Below, piece by piece: positions 24,539 to 34,809 of a stretch of DNA of 57,156 nucleotides. The translations under genes were made by a program, and so were the position numbers. The stretch covers positions 1 through 57,156 of IMG/VR virus record IMGVR_UViG_3300036819_000112; one strand, given 5' to 3'. The notes beneath the pieces are model-generated. The model ran no database searches and was not told the origin of the DNA. It was given only the letters and a program-made list of their open reading frames with translations. Numbering within the stretch: the first letter of the stretch is position 1; each line of letters begins with the position of its first letter. Source of the DNA: a virus.

Positions 24539-26019
24539 TGTCGGACGCCCTCGCCACGCTGCGGACTGCGCTCAGCCCGAAAGGGAGCATGCGGCGCATC
24601 CCGATCCCGCTCGAAAGCTACCAGCATCCATCCCCGGCATTATCGGCCAAGCGGCTGCTCAACATGCTGGCCGAACAGGAGCCGGCGGACGCGCGCACCG
24701 CCGCGGCGCTGATCCCGGTGCATGGGCTGCGGCTCGCCGCCGACGTGTTCGGAGCGGGGCCGATCACCGCGATGAACTCCGACCAGCCGGGCGTGATGTA
24801 TGTCGCATCGGGCACGCATTTTTTCCGCATGACGCAGCCCTTCGGCGGTCCAAGGGTGATCGAGGACCTGGGCGAAATCGGCATCCCGGGCGGTGCCGAC
24901 TATTCCATCAACCTGATGGTCACGATCGCGGTCGGGGTGACCGCGGCCGTCGTCTGTGTGCCGCCGAACGCCTTCACCTGCCCCCATGCCGGGGCGCTCA
25001 ACCAGATCGGTGGCACCTTTCCCGGTGCGAGGTCGGTGGCCTATCTCGACGGCTACTTCGTTTTCACCTCCGACGATGACGACTCGAACTTCTTCTGTTC
25101 GCTGCTGCTTGACCCGACGATGTTCGATGCGCTGGATTTCGCCTTCGCCGACGGCGTGCCGAACGTCCTGCACCGGGTCATCCCCTTGGCTGGCGAGTTG
25201 TGGCTGGCTGGCGATACCGCCATGGAGGTGTGGTACGACGCCGGCGCTGCGGACTTCCCGTTCCGCCGCCAGTCCGGCGGGGTGGTTCCATACGGCGCGG
25301 TTTCGATGAAATCCATCGTCGTGCTGGATGGGTCGTTGTTCTGGCTGGCTTCGAACGGTTCGGTCCTGCGCTCGCAGGGCTACAAGGCGGTGCGGGTTTC
25401 GACCCATGCGATCGAGTCGCTGATCCAGGCGATCGGGATTTTCCAGATCGTCTCGGCCGTCGGCTATACCTACAAGGGCCACCGGTTCTACTGCCTGACT
25501 TTTGTCGGCCACACCCTGGTCTATGACACCCAGACCAACGTCTGGCACGAACGGTCAAGTTCCGCCGATGGCGCCGCGGCATGGCTGGTGAGTGCGGTGG
25601 CTCAGGTCGGCTCGGACACGATTTTCGGCACCTCCGGATCGGGGCGGACCTTCAACCCGTTCGACAATGACGACGACGACGGGATCCAGGTGATCCGCCA
25701 CATCGTCCTGCCGCCGCTGTGGGGTGGCACCTATCTCGGCTTCTGCCACCGGCTGGAGATCGAGATGGAACGCGGCGGCGTCGATCCGACCGGAAATGTC
25801 CTCCTGGAATGGTCCGATGATGACGGCCTGACCTGGAAGGGTGGCCGGGTGATGACGGCCGGCACCACATCGGGCTATCGCGGGCGGGTGTTCACCACCC
25901 GGCTCGGGTCGTTCCGTGCGAGGATATTCCGCCTGACTGCCCATCACCGCTGCACGGTGTATGCCGTGGAAGCGGCGATTTCCGGGGGTGCATCGGGCGC
26001 GCCGGACTTCGCGCCCTGA
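24538..26019 (+). CDS. P22 gp10-like packaged-DNA stabilisation protein
   Basis: 493 aa (P22 gp10 is 472). The N-terminal RIPIPLESYQHPSPALSAKR then LLNMLAEQEP is the family hallmark, followed by a beta-propeller-like body with repeated DGSLFWLASNGSVLRSQG type blades. The protein extends the tail hub below the gp4 ring and keeps DNA in the head. The ATG overlaps the spike stop. Confidence 0.85.
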   Translation: MSDALATLRTALSPKGSMRRIPIPLESYQHPSPALSAKRLLNMLAEQEPADARTAAALIPVHGLRLAADVFGAGPITAMNSDQPGVMYVASGTHFFRMTQPFGGPRVIEDLGEIGIPGGADYSINLMVTIAVGVTAAVVCVPPNAFTCPHAGALNQIGGTFPGARSVAYLDGYFVFTSDDDDSNFFCSLLLDPTMFDALDFAFADGVPNVLHRVIPLAGELWLAGDTAMEVWYDAGAADFPFRRQSGGVVPYGAVSMKSIVVLDGSLFWLASNGSVLRSQGYKAVRVSTHAIESLIQAIGIFQIVSAVGYTYKGHRFYCLTFVGHTLVYDTQTNVWHERSSSADGAAAWLVSAVAQVGSDTIFGTSGSGRTFNPFDNDDDDGIQVIRHIVLPPLWGGTYLGFCHRLEIEMERGGVDPTGNVLLEWSDDDGLTWKGGRVMTAGTTSGYRGRVFTTRLGSFRARIFRLTAHHRCTVYAVEAAISGGASGAPDFAP

Positions 26020-26507
26020 TGGTCGCCATTCCGACTTCGCCGCAGCCGCCGGTCAACGAAGTGCCGATTGCGCCGGATGGCCAGCATACCCAGGCCTGGT
26101 CGCAGTACCACCAGAAGATGTCGGACGCGCTCAAGGTGATCGGCCAGTATCTCTCCGCCACCGGCGGCCCGGTGGCGTTGACGACCTCGACCGCGGCCAA
26201 CATCGCTTCGCTATCTCTCCCCGCCGGGGACTGGGATGTATCGGGGCGGATCACGTTCTCTCCGGCGCCGACGACCCATCCTATTCAACTCGAAGCCGGG
26301 CTGAGCTCGGTTTCGGCTGCGTTCTCGACGCCGCCTTCGGGACTCTCGACAGCGTTCACCGCCGGCATCCCGGCCACCATCGATGCGGGCGTCGCGCGGT
26401 TCGATCTCACCGAGGCGACCGTGGTTTATCTCGTCGGCTTCGCAAGTTTCACTGTCGCTGGAATGACGGCCTCGGGATCGATCAGCGCGCGGCGGGCGGG
26501 CGGGTGA
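26019..26507 (+). CDS. Putative tail protein
   Basis: 162 aa. SLPAGDWDVSGRITFSPAPT is a motif I recognise from small phage tail-associated beta proteins. It overlaps the genes on both sides. Confidence 0.55.
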   Translation: MVAIPTSPQPPVNEVPIAPDGQHTQAWSQYHQKMSDALKVIGQYLSATGGPVALTTSTAANIASLSLPAGDWDVSGRITFSPAPTTHPIQLEAGLSSVSAAFSTPPSGLSTAFTAGIPATIDAGVARFDLTEATVVYLVGFASFTVAGMTASGSISARRAGG

Positions 26508-27052
26508 GATTTCTGCGGATCGCTCAGGGCGTCGATATGATGCCGCTGCTGCTTGAACTGCATCGGGCGCCGCAGCTGTGGGACCAGAACCCGGCTCGGC
26601 GGCAGTACGAGGGCACGCCGCACGCGGCCATGCGCGACATCTGGGTCAGGTTCCGCCCGGCTGAGGAGCTTACTGGCCCGGATGCGTTCTGGGGTGAATA
26701 TCGGTGCGTGTTCTGGCCGGCCTGGCATGAATTACCATCCCTGCGACCCATGGTATTTGCCTTGATGAGCAAGGTTTCCGCGGTCGAACTGGGATCGATA
26801 CTGATCACGCGGCTGCCGCCGGGCGGCGAAATACTGGCGCACTCGGACCAGGGCGGGTGGGGGCCGGGGTGGTTCAACTGCAAGTGCCATCTGACCGTCG
26901 CTGGATCATCCGAAAGCATGTGCGACGGGGAGACTGTGACCATGAGGACGGGTGATATTTTCACCTTCGACAATCTGCTGGTCCACAGCGTCAAAAACGC
27001 CGGCGACTGCGACCGGATCGTCTGTATCGTCAGCATGAGGTGCGAACCATGA
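26504..27052 (+). CDS. Aspartyl/asparaginyl beta-hydroxylase-like oxygenase
   Basis: 182 aa from GTG 26504, overlapping the previous stop; ATG 26537 would drop a conserved-looking start (MRFLRIAQGVD). The double-stranded beta-helix iron site is readable: His113 and Asp115 (AHSDQGG), distal His161 (NLLVHSVKN), and Arg171, which would bind 2-oxoglutarate. The family hydroxylates Asp or Asn side chains using iron, oxygen and 2-oxoglutarate. It lies inside the tail/ejection gene block with a cupin gene overlapping its end, so a virion or host-surface protein is a plausible substrate; this is inference. Confidence 0.8.
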   Translation: MRFLRIAQGVDMMPLLLELHRAPQLWDQNPARRQYEGTPHAAMRDIWVRFRPAEELTGPDAFWGEYRCVFWPAWHELPSLRPMVFALMSKVSAVELGSILITRLPPGGEILAHSDQGGWGPGWFNCKCHLTVAGSSESMCDGETVTMRTGDIFTFDNLLVHSVKNAGDCDRIVCIVSMRCEP

Positions 27053-27393
27053 ACCTGCAAAGGCTCGCTGAACAGCCGATTTCGACGGACATCCGCATGT
27101 GCGAGGGGTTGTTCGTGAAGCACTGCATATTCGCGGAAGGGGCGTATATACCGCAGCACTCCCATCAGGATGCGCATCTTTCCGTCATCGCTACAGGAGC
27201 TGTTCGCGCATGGGCGGACGGTGAACTGCTGGGTGACTTCCGAGCGCCTGCCGGCATCGTCATCCAGGCGCGATGCAAGCATATGTTCCTGGCATTGGAG
27301 CCGATGACGACAATCTTGTGCGTCCACCGTGTCGAGCAGGGCGGCGAACCAGTGGTGCACGAAGAACACCACATCGATTTCGTGGAGGCATAA
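27049..27393 (+). CDS. Small cupin-fold protein
   Basis: 114 aa. IPQHSHQDAHLSVIATGAVR and the following beta strands match a single cupin barrel with a histidine metal site. The start overlaps the stop of the hydroxylase gene (ATGA), suggesting the two proteins are made and act together. Confidence 0.7.
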   Translation: MNLQRLAEQPISTDIRMCEGLFVKHCIFAEGAYIPQHSHQDAHLSVIATGAVRAWADGELLGDFRAPAGIVIQARCKHMFLALEPMTTILCVHRVEQGGEPVVHEEHHIDFVEA

Positions 27394-27395
27394 CG

Positions 27396-28004
27396 ATGCC
27401 GTTCGCAGCGGTAGGTGCCGCGGTCGCCGGCGCCGCAGTGAGTTCAGGCATCAGCGCCCTTACTGCGAAAGGCCAGAGCGGTGCGATCTCGGCCGGCAAG
27501 GACGAGGCCAATGCCGTCCTGGCGCCGTATTCCAATACCGGCGTGCTGTCGAACACCCAAACGGCGAACCTGCTGGGGCTCAACGGACAACCCGCCGCCG
27601 ACACAGCGATGACGACCTTTCAGGCCTCCCCCGGCTATGCATACGATGTCCAGCAGGGGTTGCGCGCGGTTGACGCCGGCGCCGCGTCGAAGGGCATCCT
27701 GCGATCCGGAGCGACGCTGAAAGCCGAACAGACGCTCGGGTCCAATCTCGCGAACCAGGATTTCGGCAACTACATCAGCCGGCTGAACAGCCTGTCGAAC
27801 TTCGGAATCACCGCGGCCGGCGGGCAGGCCAGCACGGATACCAGCGCGGCCGGCCAGCAGGCATCGATCCTTGGGCAAGAGGGCAAGAACATCAGCAACG
27901 CGATCGGCGGGGGCCTGACAAACGCGCTGACCAGCTTCGGGACGAGCGGCACAAGCGGTACAGGCGGCAATTTCGATCCTCCCGTTGATTCGAATACATT
28001 CTGA
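27396..28004 (+). CDS. Ejection/DNA-transfer protein (P22 gp7-like position)
   Basis: 202 aa from ATG 27396. The N-terminus is an Ala/Gly-rich hydrophobic segment (AAVGAAVAGAAVSSGISAL), followed by a Gln/Ala/Ser-rich helical body with LRSGATLKAEQTLGSNLANQ. This pattern is common in small podovirus ejection proteins that cross the host envelope. The two next genes are larger ejection proteins. Confidence 0.65.
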   Translation: MPFAAVGAAVAGAAVSSGISALTAKGQSGAISAGKDEANAVLAPYSNTGVLSNTQTANLLGLNGQPAADTAMTTFQASPGYAYDVQQGLRAVDAGAASKGILRSGATLKAEQTLGSNLANQDFGNYISRLNSLSNFGITAAGGQASTDTSAAGQQASILGQEGKNISNAIGGGLTNALTSFGTSGTSGTGGNFDPPVDSNTF

Positions 28005-30547
28005 TGCCCTCCTTCGGCACAGTCGCGCTCCCAGATATCAATCCGCTTTACGACCTGGCGAGCATCGACAGGAACGTCAACGCGATCAATGCCGGGCGGC
28101 TGGCAAACGAGGGCGCGACGCAGACCCTGGCCGATCGGGCGACGCTGCGTGGCCTCGCCCCCGGCCTGGCGGCCAATGACCCGGCCGCGACCGCAACAGC
28201 GCTCACCCTGCCGGGCGTTGGTGGCGATGCCGCAGCGAGTGGTCTGGCGAACATGCATGCCGATCAGCGTGCGGCGCTTGGTCAGACGCTCTCGGTGACT
28301 GGGCAGATATCCGGCGCGGTGCTGGCGGCGCCCCCCGATCAGCGCGCGGCGCTGTGGAAGCAACTGCAGCCGCTGATGGTCCAGGCCGGTGCCGTCAAAA
28401 CGCCCGCAGAATATCCTGGTGATGATGTTGTGGCGGCGCATCGCACCGCTGCGCTCAGCACGCAGGAACAGATTGCAGCGCTTGGTAATGCGTTCACCGG
28501 CGATCCCTACCGCACGCCGCTCTCGCCACCGAGCGGTGTTCGTATCGGGCCTGGGGGCGTTGTCCAGGGGCAGACTGCTGCGGGCGATTTCACCCCCCAG
28601 ATGGCCGCCAGCGAAAGTCCTGGCGGTCCGGGTGTGGTCAACAAGGGTGGATACTCCGGACAGTTCCAGTTCGGCGCGGGGCGGCTCGCGGACCCGAATG
28701 TCGGCGTCTACACTCCAGCCCAAGGGGAGGATTTGAACGCCAACACCTGGCAGGGAACCTTCCACATCCCAGGCTTCCCAGACGTCAAGACTCATGCCGA
28801 TTTCCTGGCTAGCCCCGATGCGCAACGCGCGGTGTTCGCCAGCCATGTCGCCGACATCGACTCCGCGATCGCACAAACGCCTGGCGCTTCCGGCTTGAAT
28901 CAGAATGGTTTGCGTGCCGTTGCTCACCTGGGCGGTGTAGCCGGGATGCGGCGGTTTGTTTCATCCGGCGGATTGTATGACCCCGCCGATGCCAACGGCA
29001 CGAAGCTATCGGACTACTACAGCAGGTTCAGCCAAGGTGGTCCGCGGGCGCTGCAACAGGCTTTCGGGCATCCTGATGGGCCGCCGGCACCCTCTGGTCC
29101 CGTTCAGGTCGCAGGGCCGGGCGCGCCGACGGCTGCTTCGCCTCAACCCGGCACCCAAGGTGCCGACGACGTCCTGGCTCGGCTTCGAGCCGCTCAGGGG
29201 GTCGATCCCTCCGCCATATCCGGGCCGGGCCCAAGCTTGCCGCCGCAGACAGCCGCGGCGATTCCAAACCAGAACGCCCTGCTGCCGCTGGCCCAAACCG
29301 ACACATCGGCGCCGATCAACCAACTCATGCCGGCCGCTTCAGCGGTTCCGCCAGCCGCAACGTCGGGCGGCGTCCAGCAGACGCCGTCAGGATTGCAGCC
29401 CGGAGAAACGCCGCTCTACGTCCCCGGAAAGGGGCCAGCGCCAGCCTCGATTCCAGGGTATCAGCTAACGCGACGAGCCGACGGATCGTACGGGATGGTG
29501 CGGATGCCTGGCGCGCCGCCGAAGATCAAGACCGAAACAGTCGGCGGTCAGATGATCAACATCGACGAGAACACCGGGCAGGAGGTCGGTTCGCGCATCG
29601 CGGTGCCGGATGCCAGGCGCGCGCTGCAAAGCGACGAGAACGGCATGCACGTCGTGCGCAACGCCGACGGGCAGGTACTGAGCTCAACCCCCACCGGCGC
29701 CTACAAGGTCGCCACGCTGGCCTATGACCGCGACGCCAAGGAGATCGCCGGGATTGCGGATGCCGGACACAGCGCCCAGTCGGACAATATCCGCATCCAG
29801 GCAATGCGCGACGCGCTCGCCAACCTTCCGACCGGCTCGGGCGGCACGACCCGCGCCGCCATGGCCTCGTTCGTGCAGACCTATCTGCCGGATCAGGCCG
29901 CGGGTTTCATCAAGTCCATCGCCGATCTTCCGGACGCAGCCGTCGCACAGGAGTTCAGCAAGCTGGCGCTGAAGGGTGCGGGGACGCAGGAGCGACAGGT
30001 GCTCGGCGCCCGCGGCGGCTATCAGGCGATGCGGCTGTTCCAGGCGACGAACCCCGGCCTCGATCTGCTGCCGGGAGCCAATCGCGCCATTCTCGGCATG
30101 CAGCTGATCGGCAATCAAGCCGACGCCGATTACTCGCAGGGCGCGCAAGCCTGGTTCACCCAGAACGAAGATCGCCTGGGAAGCGAGGGCAAATACGCCT
30201 CGCTCGCGCATTACGACCAGCAGTGGCAAGGCGAGCGCCAGCCGCAAATCTATGCCGCCGCCATGGGTGCGCTCGCTGGCCTCCCGGTCGAGAGCGGCTC
30301 AATCGACGGCAAATCGGTGAAGGGCTGGGCAACCGGCCTCTCGGATAAGGAGTACCAGCGGGCGCTGAACATCGTCTCGCGCGCCGATCCATCGGCCAAG
30401 GTGAACGGCAAGAGCGGACCGCTCTCGATGCAGCCGCCGAACGGTAGCGGCACGCCTCCAATACCTGCCGTCGGCACGATCATGCAGGGACATCGCTTCC
30501 TGGGTGGCAATCCGGCCAGTCCGACATCCTGGCAGCCGGTCCAGTAA
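28004..30547 (+). CDS. Ejection protein with lytic-transglycosylase-like domain
   Basis: 847 aa. Residues about 196-330 resemble a transglycosylase: a candidate catalytic Glu204 in QMAASESPGG, then GGYSGQFQFGAGRLAD and later HLGG. Flanking regions are long, Ala/Gln-rich and helical. Enzymes of this type open the cell wall for DNA entry as internal virion proteins. Start ATG 28004 overlaps the preceding stop. Confidence 0.7.
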   Translation: MPSFGTVALPDINPLYDLASIDRNVNAINAGRLANEGATQTLADRATLRGLAPGLAANDPAATATALTLPGVGGDAAASGLANMHADQRAALGQTLSVTGQISGAVLAAPPDQRAALWKQLQPLMVQAGAVKTPAEYPGDDVVAAHRTAALSTQEQIAALGNAFTGDPYRTPLSPPSGVRIGPGGVVQGQTAAGDFTPQMAASESPGGPGVVNKGGYSGQFQFGAGRLADPNVGVYTPAQGEDLNANTWQGTFHIPGFPDVKTHADFLASPDAQRAVFASHVADIDSAIAQTPGASGLNQNGLRAVAHLGGVAGMRRFVSSGGLYDPADANGTKLSDYYSRFSQGGPRALQQAFGHPDGPPAPSGPVQVAGPGAPTAASPQPGTQGADDVLARLRAAQGVDPSAISGPGPSLPPQTAAAIPNQNALLPLAQTDTSAPINQLMPAASAVPPAATSGGVQQTPSGLQPGETPLYVPGKGPAPASIPGYQLTRRADGSYGMVRMPGAPPKIKTETVGGQMINIDENTGQEVGSRIAVPDARRALQSDENGMHVVRNADGQVLSSTPTGAYKVATLAYDRDAKEIAGIADAGHSAQSDNIRIQAMRDALANLPTGSGGTTRAAMASFVQTYLPDQAAGFIKSIADLPDAAVAQEFSKLALKGAGTQERQVLGARGGYQAMRLFQATNPGLDLLPGANRAILGMQLIGNQADADYSQGAQAWFTQNEDRLGSEGKYASLAHYDQQWQGERQPQIYAAAMGALAGLPVESGSIDGKSVKGWATGLSDKEYQRALNIVSRADPSAKVNGKSGPLSMQPPNGSGTPPIPAVGTIMQGHRFLGGNPASPTSWQPVQ

Positions 30548-30548
30548 G

Positions 30549-33500
30549 ATGGATGGACCTTGGACACAGTTTGCCCCTGACGCTGCTTCACCTCCAGCGC
30601 CTCCGGTCGCTGACGGACCCTGGACGCAGTTCGCGCCGACTGGATCGGGCACATCGGGCGGGGAGTATGGTTTCGCGCCGGCGGCGCCTGACCCTGTCCC
30701 CGCGTCTCCTTTCAGGAAGACCGGCTATCTGGCCAACACTGCCGCCGGCGTGGTCGAAGGTTCGGCCGGGACGCTCAACGTCCTGTCCGACCCGTTCGGC
30801 AATCTGGTCGGCAAGCCGCTTGTGACCCTCGGCATGGCGGCGCATGACGCTCTGGCCCCGGTGTTCGGCTACGACAGGTTTTCGCCCGACTTTCGCGCCA
30901 CGATGCTCAACGACACGGTTCCCCAGCCTGGCAGTCGCATTGCCGAGGCGACCGGCAGGGCGATCGGCGCTCCGGCGACAGAGGACATACATCCGGCCAC
31001 GCCCGGTGAGGCCATCGTGCGTAGCGTCGTTCCAGCCGCGGTCGGTATGGCCGCGCTTGGTGGTGGCTCTGGCGTGCTCCGCAATGCATTGGTCAATCCC
31101 GCTCTTGGCGTATCCGGCGCGCTGGGCGGCAAATTGGCCTCCGCGCTTGCACCGGATTGGGCCCAACCCGCCGCTGAACTGGTTGGCAACGTAGCCGGAA
31201 TGGTGGCGCCGAACACGCTGGTAGGTCTGGGTGGCAGAGTTTTCGTCAAGCCGAACCCGCTGCTGGACGACGCGGGGGCACCGGTCATCAGCCGGGCCAC
31301 CGGCCAGCCGCTCGTGACGACACCTGCTCAGGCGCGCGCGGCAGGGGAGCAACTAACCGCGGCGGCGACCGATCCTGCTGCGGTGCGTGCCACTCTCGAT
31401 AATCCGCCGGCTCCGCTGATGGAAGGCGACCAGCCGACGACGGCGAAAGTGACCGGCGACCCGGGTCTGAACGCAGCGGAATTCACCGCATCGCGGACCG
31501 GTACCGAACAGCAGAAGGGCGCCTTCATCCAGCAGGCCAATCGGCAGAACGACGCTCGGGTGAGGGCGATCCAGAGCCAGGCGGCTGAGGGAGACGTTCC
31601 AACGGCTGACGCGGCGCTCAAGGCTCATGCGGAAGCTGCTGACCAACTCCAGGCGACGCGGGTCGCTGGGGTGCAGACCGACGCGGCGACTGACCTGGCG
31701 AAGGCGCAGGCGCAGGGCGAGAAACGTGTCAGCGGTTTGGCGCAGACGGCGGACACCGCTCGCTCTGCCATTGGCGGCGATCTCCCGCCCGGGTCCGACG
31801 CGCAGGTCGGCGCGGCATTGCGTGATCCTATCGCGACGGCAAACCAAGCCGCCAAGGCCCGCGAAGGTGCGTTGTGGGAGGCGATCGACCCGGGCGGCAA
31901 GCTCGCGGTCGACATGGGTCCGGTCAAGACCGGCGCGGCGGCGATCCTGCAGGATATGTCGCCCAATGCAGCCCCCTTGGCAGGCAACGAAGCGGGGATC
32001 TTCTCCACCGCGGCTGCCCTGCCCGATGTGCAGTCATTCCGCGATCTGGCGGCGCTGCGGAACCGGATAACGGATGCGATCCGTCAAGAACGCGGTCCGC
32101 AGGGCGATCCGCAGGCGGTCCGGCGGATGTCGATGCTGCTCGGCCACGTTCACAGGGCGATGGAGGAGAGTGCGATCAGTGGCGCTGATCAAACCACGGT
32201 GGCGCGCTTGCGTTCTGGTATCAAAACGTGGGATGATGAAACTGATGCGGCAAGTGCGCAAACAGTACCCGACCGTGCCGGAAACACTGGACAACATGAG
32301 CCAGGACGAGCGGGTGCGGTTCCTCCTCTGGATGGAGCCTCGGACCAGGCGGGCAGCCAACGAGAACCAGCTCGATCGGGATTTGCTGGCAGAACTGGTG
32401 GCCTACCGCCTGGCTCAGCAGATGAAGTAGCGCCCCTCAAGGGTCCGAACCGCCAGCCGCAAACGCTGCATGATTTCGTCATCTCGCGTGGTGGCGTGAA
32501 GGATCAGGCGGGCGAATACCGCTCGCAGGAGATCGACCGCATTCATCATCGTGCCGGCGGCCGGTTGATCAACAACACCTCTGGCGTCCCCGAGGACTAC
32601 ATGCGCGAGGCCGCGGTGCAGGAGGGTTTTCTGCCGGCCAATGCCGACGTCAACGACTTCCGCGACGCGATGTTGTCGACCACCCCGGTGTATCGGATCA
32701 GCGAAGCCCATGAGGCCGCCGCGCGACGTGCCGAGCGCACTCAGGCCTGGCAAACCGATGAAGCGCGCTATAATTCCCGCGATGCGGTTGCCGTCGCCGC
32801 GGATGAGGCCGGAGCTCGGCTGTCTCCGGCAGAACTCGATCATGCGACCGAGCTGCACATGCGCGGCGTTCATCCGGAAGAAGCGGTCCGGCAGGCCGCG
32901 TCGGCCACTGAGAGCGGTGCTCTCGATCGCAACGCCGCCGCGAACGCCGTCGGCTCGCCCGGGGTTCCGTTGGCAGCGCGGCAAGCCGACAATGGGCTGG
33001 CGGGAGCAACCCGGCTGCAACCGAACTTCGATCAGGCGGCGGCGGACCGTTATGCTGCGGCTCGTCAGGCCACAGCCGATCGCGCGGCGACCTTCAAGAA
33101 CGCACCTGGTGTTGGTCAGGTCTTGCAGGGCGGTCCCCAGGCCGGCTCTTTTCAAACCCCCGACAGCGCGGTTCCGAACATCATCGTCAAGGTCGGTCCG
33201 GCCGGGGCGGACGTCGCCAAAGCCTACCTTGCGGCGGGTGGCGACCCGGAAGCACTCGCGGAGGCGGCGGCGTTTTCGCTGCGCCGCTACGCCGCGCGCC
33301 CGGACGGCACACTTGCTCCGGATAAGGTCGGTGCTTGGGCAAAGGAACGGGCCAGCTTCCTCTCCCAACTGCCTGAATCCGCCGACAAATTCAGTGCGGC
33401 CGCGGACGCACAGCGCGCGGTCGAGGCCGGCACAAAGGATGCGGCCGCCGCGCTGAAGCAGGCGACTGAAACGGCGCAGACGGCTGTCGACAACGCAATG

Positions 33501-34322
33501 GCAGACCGGGCCTCCGCCGCAAAAGCCATGCAAGCAAGCGCGATCGGCAGGTTTCTTGGTCAGTCCGATCCCGTCGCTACGATGTGGTCGATCCTGAACG
33601 ACAAGAGGAACGGCCAGGCCAATGCGCGGACCTTGGCACAGGCTGTCGCCGGCAATCCTGACGCCGTCGCGGGTTTGCAACGCACAGTCGCCGCGGCGAT
33701 CGAGCGAGAGATCGTGGGCAACAGCCGGGGTGCGACATCCGAGGAGGGTGGCATTCGGGCGGAGAAGTTCCAGAACCTCATCAAGCACGGTGGGCCGGCT
33801 TTGCGTGAAATCCTGACACCAGAGCAGATGCGCGGCGTCATGACCGCACATGATAGCTTGGTCCGCGACTACCGCTCGGGGCAGGTCGGCTTTGGTTCGG
33901 CCACCGGGCAGATTCAATCCGGAACGGCTCCGGGGGTCGTCAAACAGGTCGCAAAGACGGTGCTGGGAATGGCCAGCGGCGCCGGCGTCGGGGCGGCGAT
34001 CGGCGCCTGGATCGGCGAGCGGATCGGCGTCGGCGCGTCAGCCGGTAGCTTCGTCGGCGGTAATGTCGGCGTCGCGGTCAGCGCGGTCATTCAGCGGGCG
34101 CGCGAGGCTGGCATTCAAAACGTCGCGGACCTGAGAACCGAGGCTTTGCTCAATCCCGCGCTCTACCGATTGCTGACCACCAAGGTGACGCCACAGAACC
34201 GGTCGTCGCTGCTGGCCGGAGTGGCGGCGCAACTCGGGCGGGCCTCGCTGGTCTCGACGGCCACAGGTCAACAGGACCGCCGGACCATGCCATCTCCGCC
34301 ACAGAACGCGCTGCTGCACTGA
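30549..34322 (+). CDS. Large internal virion/ejection protein
   Basis: 1257 aa from ATG 30549, right after the previous stop. The N-terminus contains DGPWTQFAP twice (residues 2-10 and 22-30). Long Ala-rich helical regions fill most of the length, including a coiled-coil part. Near the C-terminus a glycine-rich hydrophobic segment (ASGAGVGAAIGAWIGERIGV) could insert into membranes. This is the profile of a gp16/gp20-like ejection protein. Confidence 0.7.
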   Translation: MDGPWTQFAPDAASPPAPPVADGPWTQFAPTGSGTSGGEYGFAPAAPDPVPASPFRKTGYLANTAAGVVEGSAGTLNVLSDPFGNLVGKPLVTLGMAAHDALAPVFGYDRFSPDFRATMLNDTVPQPGSRIAEATGRAIGAPATEDIHPATPGEAIVRSVVPAAVGMAALGGGSGVLRNALVNPALGVSGALGGKLASALAPDWAQPAAELVGNVAGMVAPNTLVGLGGRVFVKPNPLLDDAGAPVISRATGQPLVTTPAQARAAGEQLTAAATDPAAVRATLDNPPAPLMEGDQPTTAKVTGDPGLNAAEFTASRTGTEQQKGAFIQQANRQNDARVRAIQSQAAEGDVPTADAALKAHAEAADQLQATRVAGVQTDAATDLAKAQAQGEKRVSGLAQTADTARSAIGGDLPPGSDAQVGAALRDPIATANQAAKAREGALWEAIDPGGKLAVDMGPVKTGAAAILQDMSPNAAPLAGNEAGIFSTAAALPDVQSFRDLAALRNRITDAIRQERGPQGDPQAVRRMSMLLGHVHRAMEESAISGADQTTVARLRSGIKTWDDETDAASAQTVPDRAGNTGQHEPGRAGAVPPLDGASDQAGSQREPARSGFAGRTGGLPPGSADEVAPLKGPNRQPQTLHDFVISRGGVKDQAGEYRSQEIDRIHHRAGGRLINNTSGVPEDYMREAAVQEGFLPANADVNDFRDAMLSTTPVYRISEAHEAAARRAERTQAWQTDEARYNSRDAVAVAADEAGARLSPAELDHATELHMRGVHPEEAVRQAASATESGALDRNAAANAVGSPGVPLAARQADNGLAGATRLQPNFDQAAADRYAAARQATADRAATFKNAPGVGQVLQGGPQAGSFQTPDSAVPNIIVKVGPAGADVAKAYLAAGGDPEALAEAAAFSLRRYAARPDGTLAPDKVGAWAKERASFLSQLPESADKFSAAADAQRAVEAGTKDAAAALKQATETAQTAVDNAMADRASAAKAMQASAIGRFLGQSDPVATMWSILNDKRNGQANARTLAQAVAGNPDAVAGLQRTVAAAIEREIVGNSRGATSEEGGIRAEKFQNLIKHGGPALREILTPEQMRGVMTAHDSLVRDYRSGQVGFGSATGQIQSGTAPGVVKQVAKTVLGMASGAGVGAAIGAWIGERIGVGASAGSFVGGNVGVAVSAVIQRAREAGIQNVADLRTEALLNPALYRLLTTKVTPQNRSSLLAGVAAQLGRASLVSTATGQQDRRTMPSPPQNALLH

Positions 34323-34353
34323 CGCTCTTCCTGCGACTCACGAAGGGTTCCCC

Positions 34354-34809
34354 ATGCTGAAACGACTCCTCGTCGCCGCACTCCTGTGCGTGCTGTCGGC
34401 TGGTGCGATGGCGCAGCAGGCGGTTCGCGTCCAGACCTGCGGTCAGGCGGGATCGGCTCCCCCAAACGTCTCTCCGCTGTTCGTGGATGCCAACGGCAAC
34501 CTCTGCGCCAATGGCCCCTCCAATCCCGTCGGCCCGGCCATGGCCCCGTTCACCGCGACAGTCACGGACCAGGCGTTGACCCTGACGCTCCCGGGCCGGT
34601 TCCGCCTCGAAAATCCGCAATACCAAATCGGCACGACGACGTTCAACACGACACCGCTGCAGATCAACTATGCCGGGGGGAATGCCTGCACCGCGCCGAC
34701 GGCGACGCTCTCGCCCGGCCAGATCGACGACTGGTTTGTGATCAGCGGAACCACGCAACCGCATGTGTGCGTGCCGACGGGCACGCTCCAGATCGAGGCC
34801 CAGCAGTGA
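34354..34809 (+). CDS. Signal-peptide protein of unknown role
   Basis: 151 aa. The signal peptide (MLKRLLVAALLCVLSAGAMAQ) is followed by a beta-rich mature part with two cysteine pairs. It precedes, with a 1-bp overlap (ATGA), the secreted esterase gene, so the two may work outside the cell together. Confidence 0.65.
   Translation: MLKRLLVAALLCVLSAGAMAQQAVRVQTCGQAGSAPPNVSPLFVDANGNLCANGPSNPVGPAMAPFTATVTDQALTLTLPGRFRLENPQYQIGTTTFNTTPLQINYAGGNACTAPTATLSPGQIDDWFVISGTTQPHVCVPTGTLQIEAQQ

Noticed and set aside
32415-33917. 500-codon antisense frame in the ejection protein gene
   Set aside because: No start signal or motif; the sense frame is one uninterrupted ejection-type protein.
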